From NCBI GenBank assembly GCA_031277685.1, contig JAITLV010000013.1:21012-85011 (forward strand): a stretch of DNA of 64,000 bases. The letters run 5' to 3'. Within the stretch, counting starts at the first letter, position 1, and each line of letters begins with the position of its first letter. This DNA comes from Sphingobacterium sp. (GTDB lineage: Bacteria; Bacteroidota; Bacteroidia; Sphingobacteriales; Sphingobacteriaceae). The translations under genes were made by a program, and so were the position numbers. This document shows positions 56,688 through 64,000 of this stretch, piece after piece. The notes beneath the pieces are model-generated. The model ran no database searches. It saw only the letters and a program-made list of their open reading frames with translations, and was not told where the DNA came from.

Positions 56688-57112
56688 AATTTGTTTTTAA
56701 GGTCAGTAGATACTCGGTTAAAAAACTCATAAATTTCTTTGGCCAGCTTTAGTTCGCTCGCACTTGACATACTACTAGACATAGTTGACAGATCAACCAC
56801 TCGCAAGTCAACTTGCTGATCATGTGCGATATAATAAGATGTTAGTACCTGGACCAGATTTATTAAAAATTCCTCCACCCCATCCGTTTCGAATGCGAGC
56901 CTCCTATTCCCTATACCGTTCATCTGACCATCAATAAGGGCGGCACCATAATCTAAACAGTTTTTCAGATCATATTTCTCCCAGAAATCTTCGATCTCTC
57001 TGATGGGATTGTACCCCGTCTGGTTACCCCTGTAAAATGTGAGATCTAAAGCGATCAGCTTTGTGAAATACTTCTCCATCTCGTAAGTTTCTAACGCGTG
57101 ACAACAGCACAT
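56684..57112 (-). CDS. Hypothetical protein leading the TlpA-SusCD operon
   Basis: I do not recognise this protein of 142 residues (131 from the alternative ATG 57079, MEKYFTKLIALDL, which avoids the odd MCCCHALETYE start). It is cytoplasmic-looking and mainly helical, with YNPIREIEDFWEKYDLKNC and KLAKEIYEFFNRVSTDLKN. Its stop overlaps the TlpA-like start by 4 nt, so it is translated with that gene. A chaperone or regulatory role for the operon is conceivable but unsupported. Confidence 0.6.
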   Translation of the reverse strand: MCCCHALETYEMEKYFTKLIALDLTFYRGNQTGYNPIREIEDFWEKYDLKNCLDYGAALIDGQMNGIGNRRLAFETDGVEEFLINLVQVLTSYYIAHDQQVDLRVVDLSTMSSSMSSASELKLAKEIYEFFNRVSTDLKNKL

Positions 57113-57341
57113 AACATTCCCATTCAGACAATAGTCCGTTTTTTTAGGCCTGCATTTTCAGGTCACGACAATAATAAATCAGTTAATTTGTAAGAGCCAG
57201 AGCGTGTAAAAAGGAAGTTACTAGGAATATACATTGGCACAACACGTTCCATGGCACAAGTAGCCAAATAGAATTTGGCGGTCTATCAATTATTCAGGAG
57301 CAGAAATAAGATTTTTGAGAAGTGTTTTTTTAAGGTTCATA

Positions 57342-57361
57342 ACTCACTAATTAAAGTGAGT
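57342..57361. other. Small inverted repeat in the operon upstream region
   Basis: ACTCAC (57342-57347) and GTGAGT (57356-57361) form a 6-bp stem with an 8-nt AT loop. The surrounding gap 57113-57693 otherwise holds only the operator at 57611-57653. A 75-codon minus-strand frame at 57379-57606 has no recognisable motif. Confidence 0.3.
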
Positions 57362-57610
57362 CTCTATCAGTGAAGCAACTATAGTGGGCTACCAATACCG
57401 ATCCACAAGGCTCTCACCCCTTCCAAAAACGGATTTACAGTAGTAGCCCATGCTCTATAGTATGCCCCAAAGGTACATAAAATATCGTCATGGGCATCAA
57501 ACCTACCGTCTCGCTTGGAATAATATGTGAGAGTTTGTGGACGAGACTCTTTTAGTTCAATACCAGTGGAATATCCTCTATTCCTCTTCAAAAATAATAA
57601 AAACAAATTG

Positions 57611-57653
57611 AATATCCAAATTAAGGATATTAAATACCTAAAATTAGGGTATT
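57611..57653 (+). promoter_or_regulatory. Paired inverted-repeat operator upstream of the small HTH gene
   Basis: Two related palindromes lie in tandem: AATATCC/GGATATT (57611-57631) and AATACC/GGTATT (57633-57653), each with an 8-nt or similar AT spacer. They start 22 nt apart and end 40 nt before ATG 57694. The arrangement suggests autoregulation by the small HTH protein. Confidence 0.5.
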
Positions 57654-57693
57654 AAAAATACAAATATGATCTGAAACTTTATGATTTTTGAGA

Positions 57694-58068
57694 ATGGCTG
57701 AGAAGGAACCACTAGGAAAATATGTACAAAGACGAATAAGGGAAAAAGGTATTGAGGACAAAATCATTGCGGATATCCTAAATCTATCGGTAAAAACTGT
57801 ACCTAAAGTCTATGCACAGACAGACATCCCCTGTGACCGAATCGCAAAATTAAGTATTCTTTTAAATGAAGATCTATACCTAAATTATTACAGTTCTTCA
57901 GAACCACTTAAGACTATTTTAAATAGAGAAAAGCAAGAACTGAATGAAAAAATTTTAGAATTAGAATCTCAACAAGATCAATATTTGAATATTATAAAAG
58001 ATAAGGATAGTATTATTATTCTTCAAAATAAACTTATATCAGAACTTGAGGAAAAATTAAAAAAATAA
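57694..58068 (+). CDS. Small HTH regulator with C-terminal coiled coil
   Basis: The 124-residue protein from ATG 57694 has an XRE-like helix-turn-helix (YVQRRIREKGIEDKIIADILNLSVKTVPKVYAQ). A long coiled coil (NREKQELNEKILELESQQDQYLNIIKDKDSIIILQNKLISELEEKLKK) probably dimerises it. Similar short DNA-binding proteins occur at regulatory ends of Bacteroidota conjugative transposons. Its operator is likely the paired palindrome upstream. An in-frame TTG at 57688 is a weaker start. Confidence 0.72.
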   Translation: MAEKEPLGKYVQRRIREKGIEDKIIADILNLSVKTVPKVYAQTDIPCDRIAKLSILLNEDLYLNYYSSSEPLKTILNREKQELNEKILELESQQDQYLNIIKDKDSIIILQNKLISELEEKLKK

Positions 58069-58170
58069 CAATTTTCAATATTTCAAATAAACTTCTTTTT
58101 TACAATAATAAGTAACAAAATCACAAGTTACAACCGTACCTAAGCATGTCTTGACCCCTATTCAAATGTT

Positions 58171-59091
58171 ATGCAAATAGGTTGTACTGAAGTATCTCCC
58201 ATTACATTGGGAGTGATTATTATTGAATTTATATTTCTTGGAGCACATGGCGTTTATTATTTGGAACGTCCCTCTGACAAAGAACGGTTAGGATGTATTT
58301 TCTTTGTGATAATACTCCTGACATTTAATATTGTAAACATCCATCTTCCAGATCCATTCCTCGATATCCCCCTTTACCTGCAATATGTACTACGAAATGG
58401 GATCGGGTTTACAGCTATAACATATTTCCCTTACAAGTTTTTCAGAAATAAGCAGATAACGAGTGACAATCTTAATGGAAAAAGGAAACTTTTTCTTTTG
58501 ACCGTACCATACCCATTTCTTTTTATTCTAATATTCTCATTCTTTCGCGATTTAGAGATAACACACAAATTAACTCTCTTTATTCCTGGTATCAACAATC
58601 TAATTACGGTTGTAATGATTGGCAAAACTATATTTAAATACCCTATAACGAATCAAATCAGAAACAACTTACCAAAAGAAATTCTGATTTTGAGTACGAT
58701 GATTTTTTGGCTTTTTCTCTATCCTGCTGAAGGCTTAAGTTGGGGAAAAGCCACCTTAACTATTTTCTTCAACATAGGCCCGACTGTACTCAACGGTTTC
58801 CTATTATTTAACTGGATAAAAATGCGACGTATTGAACAAATACACCTTCGGGACCTAATTTTACTGTCCACTAACAATGAAACGGTGACTTTAAATTGCC
58901 AGATTTATATGTTTTCCGAAAGAGAAACAGAGGTCGCAGTGTTATTATCTCATCGCTTAAAACGGCAACAAATTGCCGATAAACTATTTATCTCCATACG
59001 AACCGTCGACAAACATATTGAAAGAATATTTTTAAAAACTGGTGTTTCATCCCGTGAGCAGCTTTTCGAAAAGCTCAATACAATTTTATAA
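58171..59091 (+). CDS. Membrane-bound LuxR-type transcriptional regulator
   Basis: The 306-residue protein has six or seven predicted membrane helices over residues 8-215 (TLGVIIIEFIFLGAHGVYYL, LTIFFNIGPTVLNGFLLFNW). A C-terminal LuxR/GerE HTH (about 245-306) reads FSERETEVAVLLSHRLKRQQIADKLFIS then IRTVDKHIERIFLKTGVSSREQL. It looks like a one-component membrane sensor regulator. It lies between the small HTH gene and RteC on the same strand, so it may control the transposon or its cargo. Confidence 0.85.
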   Translation: MQIGCTEVSPITLGVIIIEFIFLGAHGVYYLERPSDKERLGCIFFVIILLTFNIVNIHLPDPFLDIPLYLQYVLRNGIGFTAITYFPYKFFRNKQITSDNLNGKRKLFLLTVPYPFLFILIFSFFRDLEITHKLTLFIPGINNLITVVMIGKTIFKYPITNQIRNNLPKEILILSTMIFWLFLYPAEGLSWGKATLTIFFNIGPTVLNGFLLFNWIKMRRIEQIHLRDLILLSTNNETVTLNCQIYMFSERETEVAVLLSHRLKRQQIADKLFISIRTVDKHIERIFLKTGVSSREQLFEKLNTIL

Positions 59092-59237
59092 GATTCGCTT
59101 TAATATCATTGTTTAGCAAAATACGCATGTATTACCTACACAAATACGTAATACATGCGCTATGGTTAGCTCGCCGTTGAGCCTACATTTGAATCAATAA
59201 TAACTGCGGAATGATCGGACATTAAAAGCAATGCGAT

Positions 59238-60116
59238 ATGTTAGCAAAGGAAATTGAAACACGATATACAAATATGATTGAAGAGCTAGAGAATTTTAAT
59301 GGCTCTATTAAAGGATCAATAGAAAACTTAAGTGCGTCACTTACGCTTATTAGAGAAACTCTCCAATCTTTAAGAGAATATCTCTGTGTCAACCCCTTTT
59401 CAAGTAAAGAACAGGAAATTGCGTTCTTTAAACATACTAAGCCACGTTTTTACAGCTGGCAAATTTACTGCATAGAACTCCATCATATCCTAGCTGCTGT
59501 TCCTATTGGCACGGATCAAATGATAAGAGATTACTATATGAACGAATTAAATATACTCGATCGTTTTTTTAAACTACATGCATTTTACTATCAATACTAC
59601 CTAAGGAATGAAAATTCAAAAGATGACTTATATTTCCTCCGTCGTAACAGAACCTTGTTTCCCCCGGGCGGAGAGCTTTTATTAAATGATCCAGAATTTT
59701 CAACAGAGCTAGATTATCTATTCAGTACATTTCGGGCATACGAAAAGCTCCGTAATTTTATAATACGGAGAATTAAGATCTTACACCAAGAATCTGATCA
59801 AGGTTTAATGAACGAGATATTAAGCAATCAAAAACGATGGTGGTCAGGCGATAAAGTTGAGCTCGTAGAAATTGCCTATGGAATTTATTATTCCCGAAGA
59901 ATGAATGATGGAAAGGCTGAAATCTCCGATATCGTAAACTGGTTAGAAGAAAGCCTCCATATTGATCTCAGTCAAGCCTATAGAATGTTTGTCGATATAC
60001 GAAGAAGAAAAACGGTTAGCTACACAAAATTTCTCGATGAAATGAGAAACGAAATACACACCCATATCGAAGAAACGTTCAAATACAATCCAAAATCAAG
60101 AAATTTAAAAAAATAA
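59238..60116 (+). CDS. rteC: RteC-family conjugative transposon regulator
   Basis: The 292-residue helical protein has the RteC pattern: an N-terminal coiled segment (EIETRYTNMIEELENF), the middle FKHTKPRFYSWQIYCIELHHI, YYQYYLRNENSKDDLYFLRR and the C-terminal winged-helix-like part (LVEIAYGIYYSRRMNDGKAEISDIVNWLEES, MFVDIRRRKTVSYTKFLDEM). In CTnDOT, RteC activates the excision operon. Its position upstream of primase and mob genes fits a CTnDOT-like element. The regulators RteA and RteB are not in this window. Confidence 0.88.
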   Translation: MLAKEIETRYTNMIEELENFNGSIKGSIENLSASLTLIRETLQSLREYLCVNPFSSKEQEIAFFKHTKPRFYSWQIYCIELHHILAAVPIGTDQMIRDYYMNELNILDRFFKLHAFYYQYYLRNENSKDDLYFLRRNRTLFPPGGELLLNDPEFSTELDYLFSTFRAYEKLRNFIIRRIKILHQESDQGLMNEILSNQKRWWSGDKVELVEIAYGIYYSRRMNDGKAEISDIVNWLEESLHIDLSQAYRMFVDIRRRKTVSYTKFLDEMRNEIHTHIEETFKYNPKSRNLKK

Positions 60117-60703
60117 TACTGATAAAACACTAAAAATAAGCGATGCAAATCGTCGACCCCAATATCCCTAACTTGGTAAGATAAAACACATCAATAATAT
60201 ATGAACCAAATCATTAGTTGCGCAAAATCCCTTAATCCTTAGTAACACCCCAAAAGTTTACCTTGAAAATTATGTTTCAAGGATCTCGACCAATTTTCAA
60301 GCCTCTTATATTTTATTTTTTGTCCGAAAAGCGAACAGAAATAAATCAATACCAACCTTTTCACCTTGTGAAATCCCCATCTGAACCCTTGCCAATTTTG
60401 CCCCATAAGGACTCGTTCTTTGACATTGGGGGAAGAAGCATTTCCACTTAACAAACGGAAATTATCGTGCAGTCAAAAACATATCGAAAGGTATTTTTTG
60501 ATGAACCATAGGCAGCCGGTTTCGGCGGGTATGTATTTACCTACGTGTGTATTCCCGAACATATAACAATAAAAATAGAGAGTCCCCTCACGTAGCGATA
60601 CGTCTCAATAAAATCCAACGATGATAAACATCATACTATATATACAAGGGGCAAATTTCTTTGCCCCTTTTTTTATTTCCGAAATTTTAAATCCAGCAAT
60701 TCT
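60117..60703. other. Leader region between RteC and primase genes
   Basis: This 587-nt gap has no credible gene. A long-range inverted repeat CTACGTG (60541-60547) and CACGTAG (60589-60595) lies before the strong terminator at 60646-60674, and the primase ATG is only 29 nt further. The short frames at 60239-60454 and 60263-60451 lack motifs and overlap each other. Confidence 0.45.
60646..60674 (+). terminator. Rho-independent terminator directly before the primase gene
   Basis: A perfect 10-bp stem AAGGGGCAAA (60646-60655) and TTTGCCCCTT (60660-60669) has the loop TTTC and is followed by T up to 60674. The stop is plus-strand oriented and ends 29 nt before ATG 60704, which makes an attenuator for the mobilisation genes possible. 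Confidence 0.75.
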
Positions 60704-61684
60704 ATGGAAACACAAAGAAACGCCCAACAGATCAAGGACGAAGTGTCTTTGGTTGAATTTCTTTCTCGCCTGGGCCATCAGCCAACGCACAGATCGGGCA
60801 AAGATCTATTTTACAGAAGCATGCTCCGTAATGAAAGTACTCCTTCCTTCTGTGTCAATGACGGGCTAGACGTATGGTTTGACCATGGCGGAGCTAATCT
60901 TTCAGGCATCAAAGGCGGCAACGTCATCGATTTTGCCTTAGCTTATTGGCATCCAATAACTTTTCGCAAGTCACTTGAAAAAATTAACCATATCATGGAT
61001 TTACCAACAAAAGAGGCTTCAATAGATCTAGATAGACAAAAGCGCCCCCGACAAAAGGCGACACGGCTTGCCAATTATACAATCCAAGAGATTAAAGAAC
61101 TTGGTAGTACAGCTGCCATTACTAAATATCTAAAAAAACGGGGAATCTGGGAGGAAGCTCAAGATCATATAAAAGAAATCCACTATCGTATCGAGGGAGG
61201 CCCAAAACAAGGAAAAACATATTTTTCCGCTGGTTGGCAGAACGAAAATGGTGGTTGGGAACTTAGAAACAGAATCGGCACATTCGATTTTAAAGCCTGT
61301 CTTGGCCGTAAGGGGATTTCTTTTTATAATGGATCCCCTGATAAATTAGCAATGTTCGAAGGATTTTTGGACTTTTTGAGCTGGCGTAAAGATAATCCAA
61401 CAGCAACTGACTCCATCATAGTTCTAAACTCTGTTAATCTTTTGGAGATAGGTATAGCAAAATCACGTAATTTTCCGGTAATCAGCGCTTATTTTGACCG
61501 CGACAATGCAGGTGAAACTGCACTGAAATTATTGCAGCAACAACTCCCCCAAGCTAAGGATTGCTCCGAAACTTATCTTAATTTCAAGGACTACAACGAA
61601 ATGTTACTGGCAAGAAAACCCACTAGACTTCCTTGGGAAGAAGATAACATTTATGACAAAATGCTGGCCACCTATAAACGTTAA
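60704..61684 (+). CDS. TOPRIM primase-like protein of a conjugative transposon
   Basis: The 326-residue protein has an N-terminal CHC2-like region (VSLVEFLSRLGHQP, STPSFCVNDGLDVWFDHG, GGNVIDFALAY) in which the zinc cysteines are missing. A TOPRIM domain follows with the acidic motif KLAMFEGFLDFLSW and the DxD motif ISAYFDRDNAGETA. It matches the short primases found before mob genes in Bacteroidota mobile elements. It probably primes replication of the transferred strand. Zinc binding by the usual site is not expected. Confidence 0.85.
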   Translation: METQRNAQQIKDEVSLVEFLSRLGHQPTHRSGKDLFYRSMLRNESTPSFCVNDGLDVWFDHGGANLSGIKGGNVIDFALAYWHPITFRKSLEKINHIMDLPTKEASIDLDRQKRPRQKATRLANYTIQEIKELGSTAAITKYLKKRGIWEEAQDHIKEIHYRIEGGPKQGKTYFSAGWQNENGGWELRNRIGTFDFKACLGRKGISFYNGSPDKLAMFEGFLDFLSWRKDNPTATDSIIVLNSVNLLEIGIAKSRNFPVISAYFDRDNAGETALKLLQQQLPQAKDCSETYLNFKDYNEMLLARKPTRLPWEEDNIYDKMLATYKR

Positions 61685-61975
61685 ATTGTCATTCTATAAT
61701 GGGCTATATAAACACTTAGCAGCTTAGCAAGTAAAACAACCTATTGATAGCCTATTATATTAGCTTAACAGTAGGCTAGCTATAAAATATACAACCCAGC
61801 AGATAAGTCATTAGGCAAAAAAACAATAGGCTATTATTTCAATAGGCAACTTAAGCGCTTAGCTAGTAGGCTACATATTGGCTAAGCTAAATTAGAATTG
61901 GGCTGATAGGCTAATAGACAAGCCCTATAGTAATCCAATTAGCTATCACCCTTAAACTTTCATCCCTTACCCTTC
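61685..61975. repeat. TAGGC/GCCTA word cluster before the candidate oriT
   Basis: The AT-rich 290 nt contain at least six copies of a TAGGC core in either orientation, with variants such as GATAGCCTATTA, CAATAGGCTATT, AGTAGGCTA and GATAGGCTAAT. Many AGCTTAGC/TTAGC words also occur. Spacing is irregular and there is no reading frame. It may be a protein-binding region of the transfer origin or a non-coding leader. Confidence 0.5.
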
Positions 61976-62024
61976 TCTCCTGCATAGTCTCGGTTGCCAT
62001 GCAACTCGATACGCGCTCAGCTCA

Positions 62025-62159
62025 CAAAACCCCTCGTGTTTTGCAACCTGCAAGTTGTGTTTTCGGGTCCCCCGAAAACCACCTTGCCTTTGCCATGCGG
62101 CGCCCCTTTTGGGGAGCTGCGAGGCAAAGGGAGAAAAACCTTCGCAACTCGGTTTTTCT
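62025..62159 (+). other. Candidate origin of transfer (oriT): four consecutive stem-loops
   Basis: Four inverted repeats lie end to end just before mobA. They are CAAAAC/GTTTTG (62025-62043), TTTTCGGG/CCCGAAAA with a 3-nt loop (62060-62078), CCTTTGCC/GGCAAAGG enclosing CCCC/GGGG (62087-62130), and AGAAAAACC/GGTTTTTCT (62132-62159). The block is G+C-richer than its flanks and non-coding. Position next to mobA and the relaxase gene is as expected for an oriT. The nick site cannot be named. Confidence 0.6.
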
Positions 62160-62191
62160 TTCAACACGTGGCAAAAGAACTCTTTAGACCC

Positions 62192-62593
62192 ATGAAAAAA
62201 CAAGGAAGACCACCAATGCTGACTGGTAAAAGGACCCATATCATCAAAGCTAAATTAACGGATGATGAATTTAAGGCATTGCTTGAAATCCAAAAAACAT
62301 CCGGGTTAAATCGCATGGAACTTATCCGTAGGCGAGTACTGGGTAAAATGGCGTCCACAACCATCAATATCAGTGAATTGCTAAACGCGTTAAATGCAAT
62401 TGGAAGTGAGCTCGGAAGAGCAGGCAATAATATCAATCAATTGGCAAAACATGCCAATACACTTAATAAACAGGAAAGATTAAATGAACACATCGTAGTA
62501 GATTTTAACAATCTCTTTTCCACTTATATACATAGCCAACAAGAACTCGAAAAGATCCTGCGGCATATCCTTAGAGCAATGAAATCCACTTAG
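62192..62593 (+). CDS. mobA: MobA/MobC-type relaxosome accessory protein
   Basis: The 133-residue protein from ATG 62192 starts MKKQGRPPML and has a ribbon-helix-helix-like region (HIIKAKLTDDEFKALLEIQKTSGLNRMELIRRRVLG). The conserved ELNALNAIGSELGRAGNNINQLAKHAN-type helix follows, the hallmark of MobC/MobA accessory proteins. It is expected to bind the transfer origin and help the relaxase. The longer frame to 61994 would translate the oriT hairpins and is rejected. The relaxase gene follows after 38 nt. Confidence 0.88.
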   Translation: MKKQGRPPMLTGKRTHIIKAKLTDDEFKALLEIQKTSGLNRMELIRRRVLGKMASTTINISELLNALNAIGSELGRAGNNINQLAKHANTLNKQERLNEHIVVDFNNLFSTYIHSQQELEKILRHILRAMKST

Positions 62594-62631
62594 AATCACG
62601 CAATTATAATAGCTACGCACTATGAACCTAC

Positions 62632-63798
62632 ATGATTGTCAAAATACTTAAAAAATCAACTACATTTAAAGCAGTTAATTATAACACCGATAAAGTCGAT
62701 AAAAACAAAGGAGAACTATTGCTCGCCAAAAACTTTGGCCTACTTCAAGGAATCGAAAACCTCCGCCCCCAGGATTACATCAATTATCTGCGAGCAGTTT
62801 CCGCTCGCAGCACACGCATCAAATATCCACAGTTCCATGTCGTCCTATCTACAAAAGGACGACAGCACAGTAAAGAAGAACTTGCTGATATTGCGCAAAA
62901 ATGGATGGAAGGCATGGGATACGGCGAGCAGCCTTACCTGTTAATTTTTCACAAGGATACCAGTAACAATCATGTGCACCTGGTATCAACACGTATTGGA
63001 ACGGATGGTAAGAAGATCTCAGACAGGTTTGAAAAACTACGGGCTTATCGCATCCTAGATCAGGTGATGGGTGAAGATGAGAAGCAACTTTTAGCAAAAT
63101 ATCTGCATAATGCGCTATCCCATAACTTCTCTACTCGGGCACAGTTCATAATGTTACTTGAGGAACAGGGCTATACCCTTATCCTAAAAGACAGTGCGTA
63201 TGGTATTAATAAAAATGGATCTACTCTTGGGCAGATTGAAGCCTCCAAGATAGACCTCAGGATTGTTGAAAGACAAAAAGATAATGCACGTGTTAAACAG
63301 ATCAGGACTATCCTAGAAAAATATAAATCCATCTATGATACAACTATTATTTCCCAGCAGAACAGCTACAGTTCTGCACTGGCAGATTTCCTGCACGATA
63401 AATTTGGGCTACAGCTCATTTTTCACGGAAAAGATGGTAAGCAGCCTTACGGTTATACGCTTTTCGACCATCCAGGTAAAGCCATCTACAAAGGAACAGA
63501 GATCATAGCGATAAAAGATCTTACCAATAACCATTTGCCTGAACAGGTTAATAATATTATAGAGGAAACGGTACCCGCGGAAAAGCAAGTCAATTCGGAT
63601 AATATTCAACCCGAAAATTACCCTAATGAGTATTATGACACGCCGATGATTGATATGACAAATGACGCCCTAATAGGATCTGAAATTGAAATTCCGCTGC
63701 TTACCCTAGAAATCAATATGGCAGATGATATCGATGATGAGGCCGTTCTTGGACGAAACCGTCGCCGCAAGCGTAAAGCGCGTACCAATACCAGATAA
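62632..63798 (+). CDS. mobB: Relaxase/mobilisation nuclease (MobB)
   Basis: The 388-residue protein has a relaxase domain at about 1-130. A possible catalytic Tyr17 lies in VNYNTDK, FHVVLSTKG follows, and the metal-binding histidines are His107, His114 and His116 in FHKDTSNNHVHL, the HUH-type triad. The C-terminal third is acidic and ends in a basic tail (GRNRRRKRKARTNTR). It should nick the oriT and pilot the strand. The gene order mobA, mobB, then ParA/TraA is that of Bacteroidota conjugative transposons. Confidence 0.9.
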   Translation: MIVKILKKSTTFKAVNYNTDKVDKNKGELLLAKNFGLLQGIENLRPQDYINYLRAVSARSTRIKYPQFHVVLSTKGRQHSKEELADIAQKWMEGMGYGEQPYLLIFHKDTSNNHVHLVSTRIGTDGKKISDRFEKLRAYRILDQVMGEDEKQLLAKYLHNALSHNFSTRAQFIMLLEEQGYTLILKDSAYGINKNGSTLGQIEASKIDLRIVERQKDNARVKQIRTILEKYKSIYDTTIISQQNSYSSALADFLHDKFGLQLIFHGKDGKQPYGYTLFDHPGKAIYKGTEIIAIKDLTNNHLPEQVNNIIEETVPAEKQVNSDNIQPENYPNEYYDTPMIDMTNDALIGSEIEIPLLTLEINMADDIDDEAVLGRNRRRKRKARTNTR

Positions 63799-63824
63799 TA
63801 AATTCAATCTTAAACATCCGAAAT

Positions 63825-64000
63825 ATGGTCGTTCTCATAGGAAACCAAAAAGGCGGGGCAGGAAAAAGTACGCTTACGCTGCTACTTGCCAATTACCTTA
63901 CTTCCGTACATCATCGAAAGGTCACCGTCCTGGATATGGACTATCAACAGTCCATATCCAGTAAACATGAAAAAGCGAAGATCCTTGAAAATGAAGATCC
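63825..64000 (+). CDS. traA: ParA-family ATPase (TraA of conjugative transposon), truncated by window edge
   Basis: An ATG at 63825 opens 58 codons to the right edge. Residues 9-16 are the deviant Walker A KGGAGKST, followed by VTVLDMDYQQS, the ParA/MinD pattern. In Bacteroidota conjugative transposons a ParA-like TraA gene starts the transfer operon. The remainder lies outside the window. It begins 26 nt after the relaxase stop. Confidence 0.85.
   Translation, partial: MVVLIGNQKGGAGKSTLTLLLANYLTSVHHRKVTVLDMDYQQSISSKHEKAKILENED

Noticed and set aside
57379..57606. 75-codon minus-strand frame
   Set aside because: It has no recognisable motif, no clear ribosome binding site and overlaps an AT-rich regulatory region. 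It might be a gene remnant but cannot be supported.
60239..60454. Overlapping short frames on both strands between RteC and primase
   Set aside because: They overlap each other in opposite directions and have no protein features.
61994..62191. N-terminal extension of MobA
   Set aside because: It would translate the oriT-like hairpins and lacks similarity to the family, which begins MKKQGRPPM-like.
1..64000. CRISPR arrays, tRNA, rRNA and insertion sequences
   Set aside because: No regularly spaced identical repeats with unique spacers, no cloverleaf or rRNA-like sequence and no transposase were seen; the 21-nt arrays have only three repeats and sit in promoters.

Overview
The window comes from a Bacteroidota genome, most likely Sphingobacteriaceae (Sphingobacterium-like). 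The reasons are two SusC/SusD pairs, a Bacteroidetes-type sigma/FecR pair, TANNTTTG-type -7 promoter boxes, DUF5686, DUF3244 and DUF6520-like proteins, GldG-like ABC proteins, and an RteC/MobA/MobB/TraA conjugative-transposon segment.

Layout. (1) 1-7.9 kb, minus strand: a KAP P-loop NTPase cut by the left edge, a small two-helix membrane protein, then an apparent operon read virJ/acvB-like hydrolase > DUF5686 outer-membrane protein > mprF. (2) 8.2-13.9 kb, minus strand: a complete tripartite RND efflux operon. (3) 14.2-17.1 kb: a beta-barrel protein, a LytS-type histidine kinase and a LytTR response regulator. (4) 17.3-20.9 kb: a degenerate pirin, small proteins of unknown function and a frameshifted YdcF-family gene. 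(5) 21.0-23.8 kb, minus strand: a second copy of the barrel plus kinase pair, with the kinase histidine replaced by asparagine and no regulator gene, then an orphan Pycsar-effector-like membrane protein. (6) 24.0-42.9 kb, visibly richer in G+C: sigma factor, FecR, STN-containing SusC, SusD, lipoprotein, ABC ATPase, ABC permease-GldG fusion, a tandem-duplicated MutS-like ATPase, an M16 peptidase lipoprotein and a second permease-GldG fusion, closed by a perfect 16-bp hairpin. (7) 43.0-46.1 kb: two tandem copies of a promoter plus structured-RNA unit, then an MscS-type channel. (8) 46.5-57.1 kb: a TPR/HTH regulator, DUF3244 and AraC proteins, a DUF6520-like secreted protein, and a minus-strand SusC/SusD/TlpA-like operon. 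(9) 57.7-64 kb: regulators, RteC, primase, a candidate oriT, MobA, relaxase and the start of a ParA/TraA gene, which together form the mobilisation end of a conjugative transposon. Its boundary lies outside what I can define.

How the parts may work together. Seven promoters share one architecture: three 7-bp repeats, usually CATTTCA or CAGTTCA, at an exact 21-bp period, followed 41-42 bp after the start of the last repeat by a -7 box. The geometry (9-mers with a 12-bp gap) and the ACAGTTCAC variants fit the known LytTR binding pattern, so I infer that the LytTR regulator at 16.3 kb controls them. The predicted targets are the mprF operon, the RND pump, both barrel proteins, the kinase-regulator operon itself and two structured RNAs upstream of the MscS channel. 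This would be an envelope-stress regulon with autoregulation and a pseudokinase branch.
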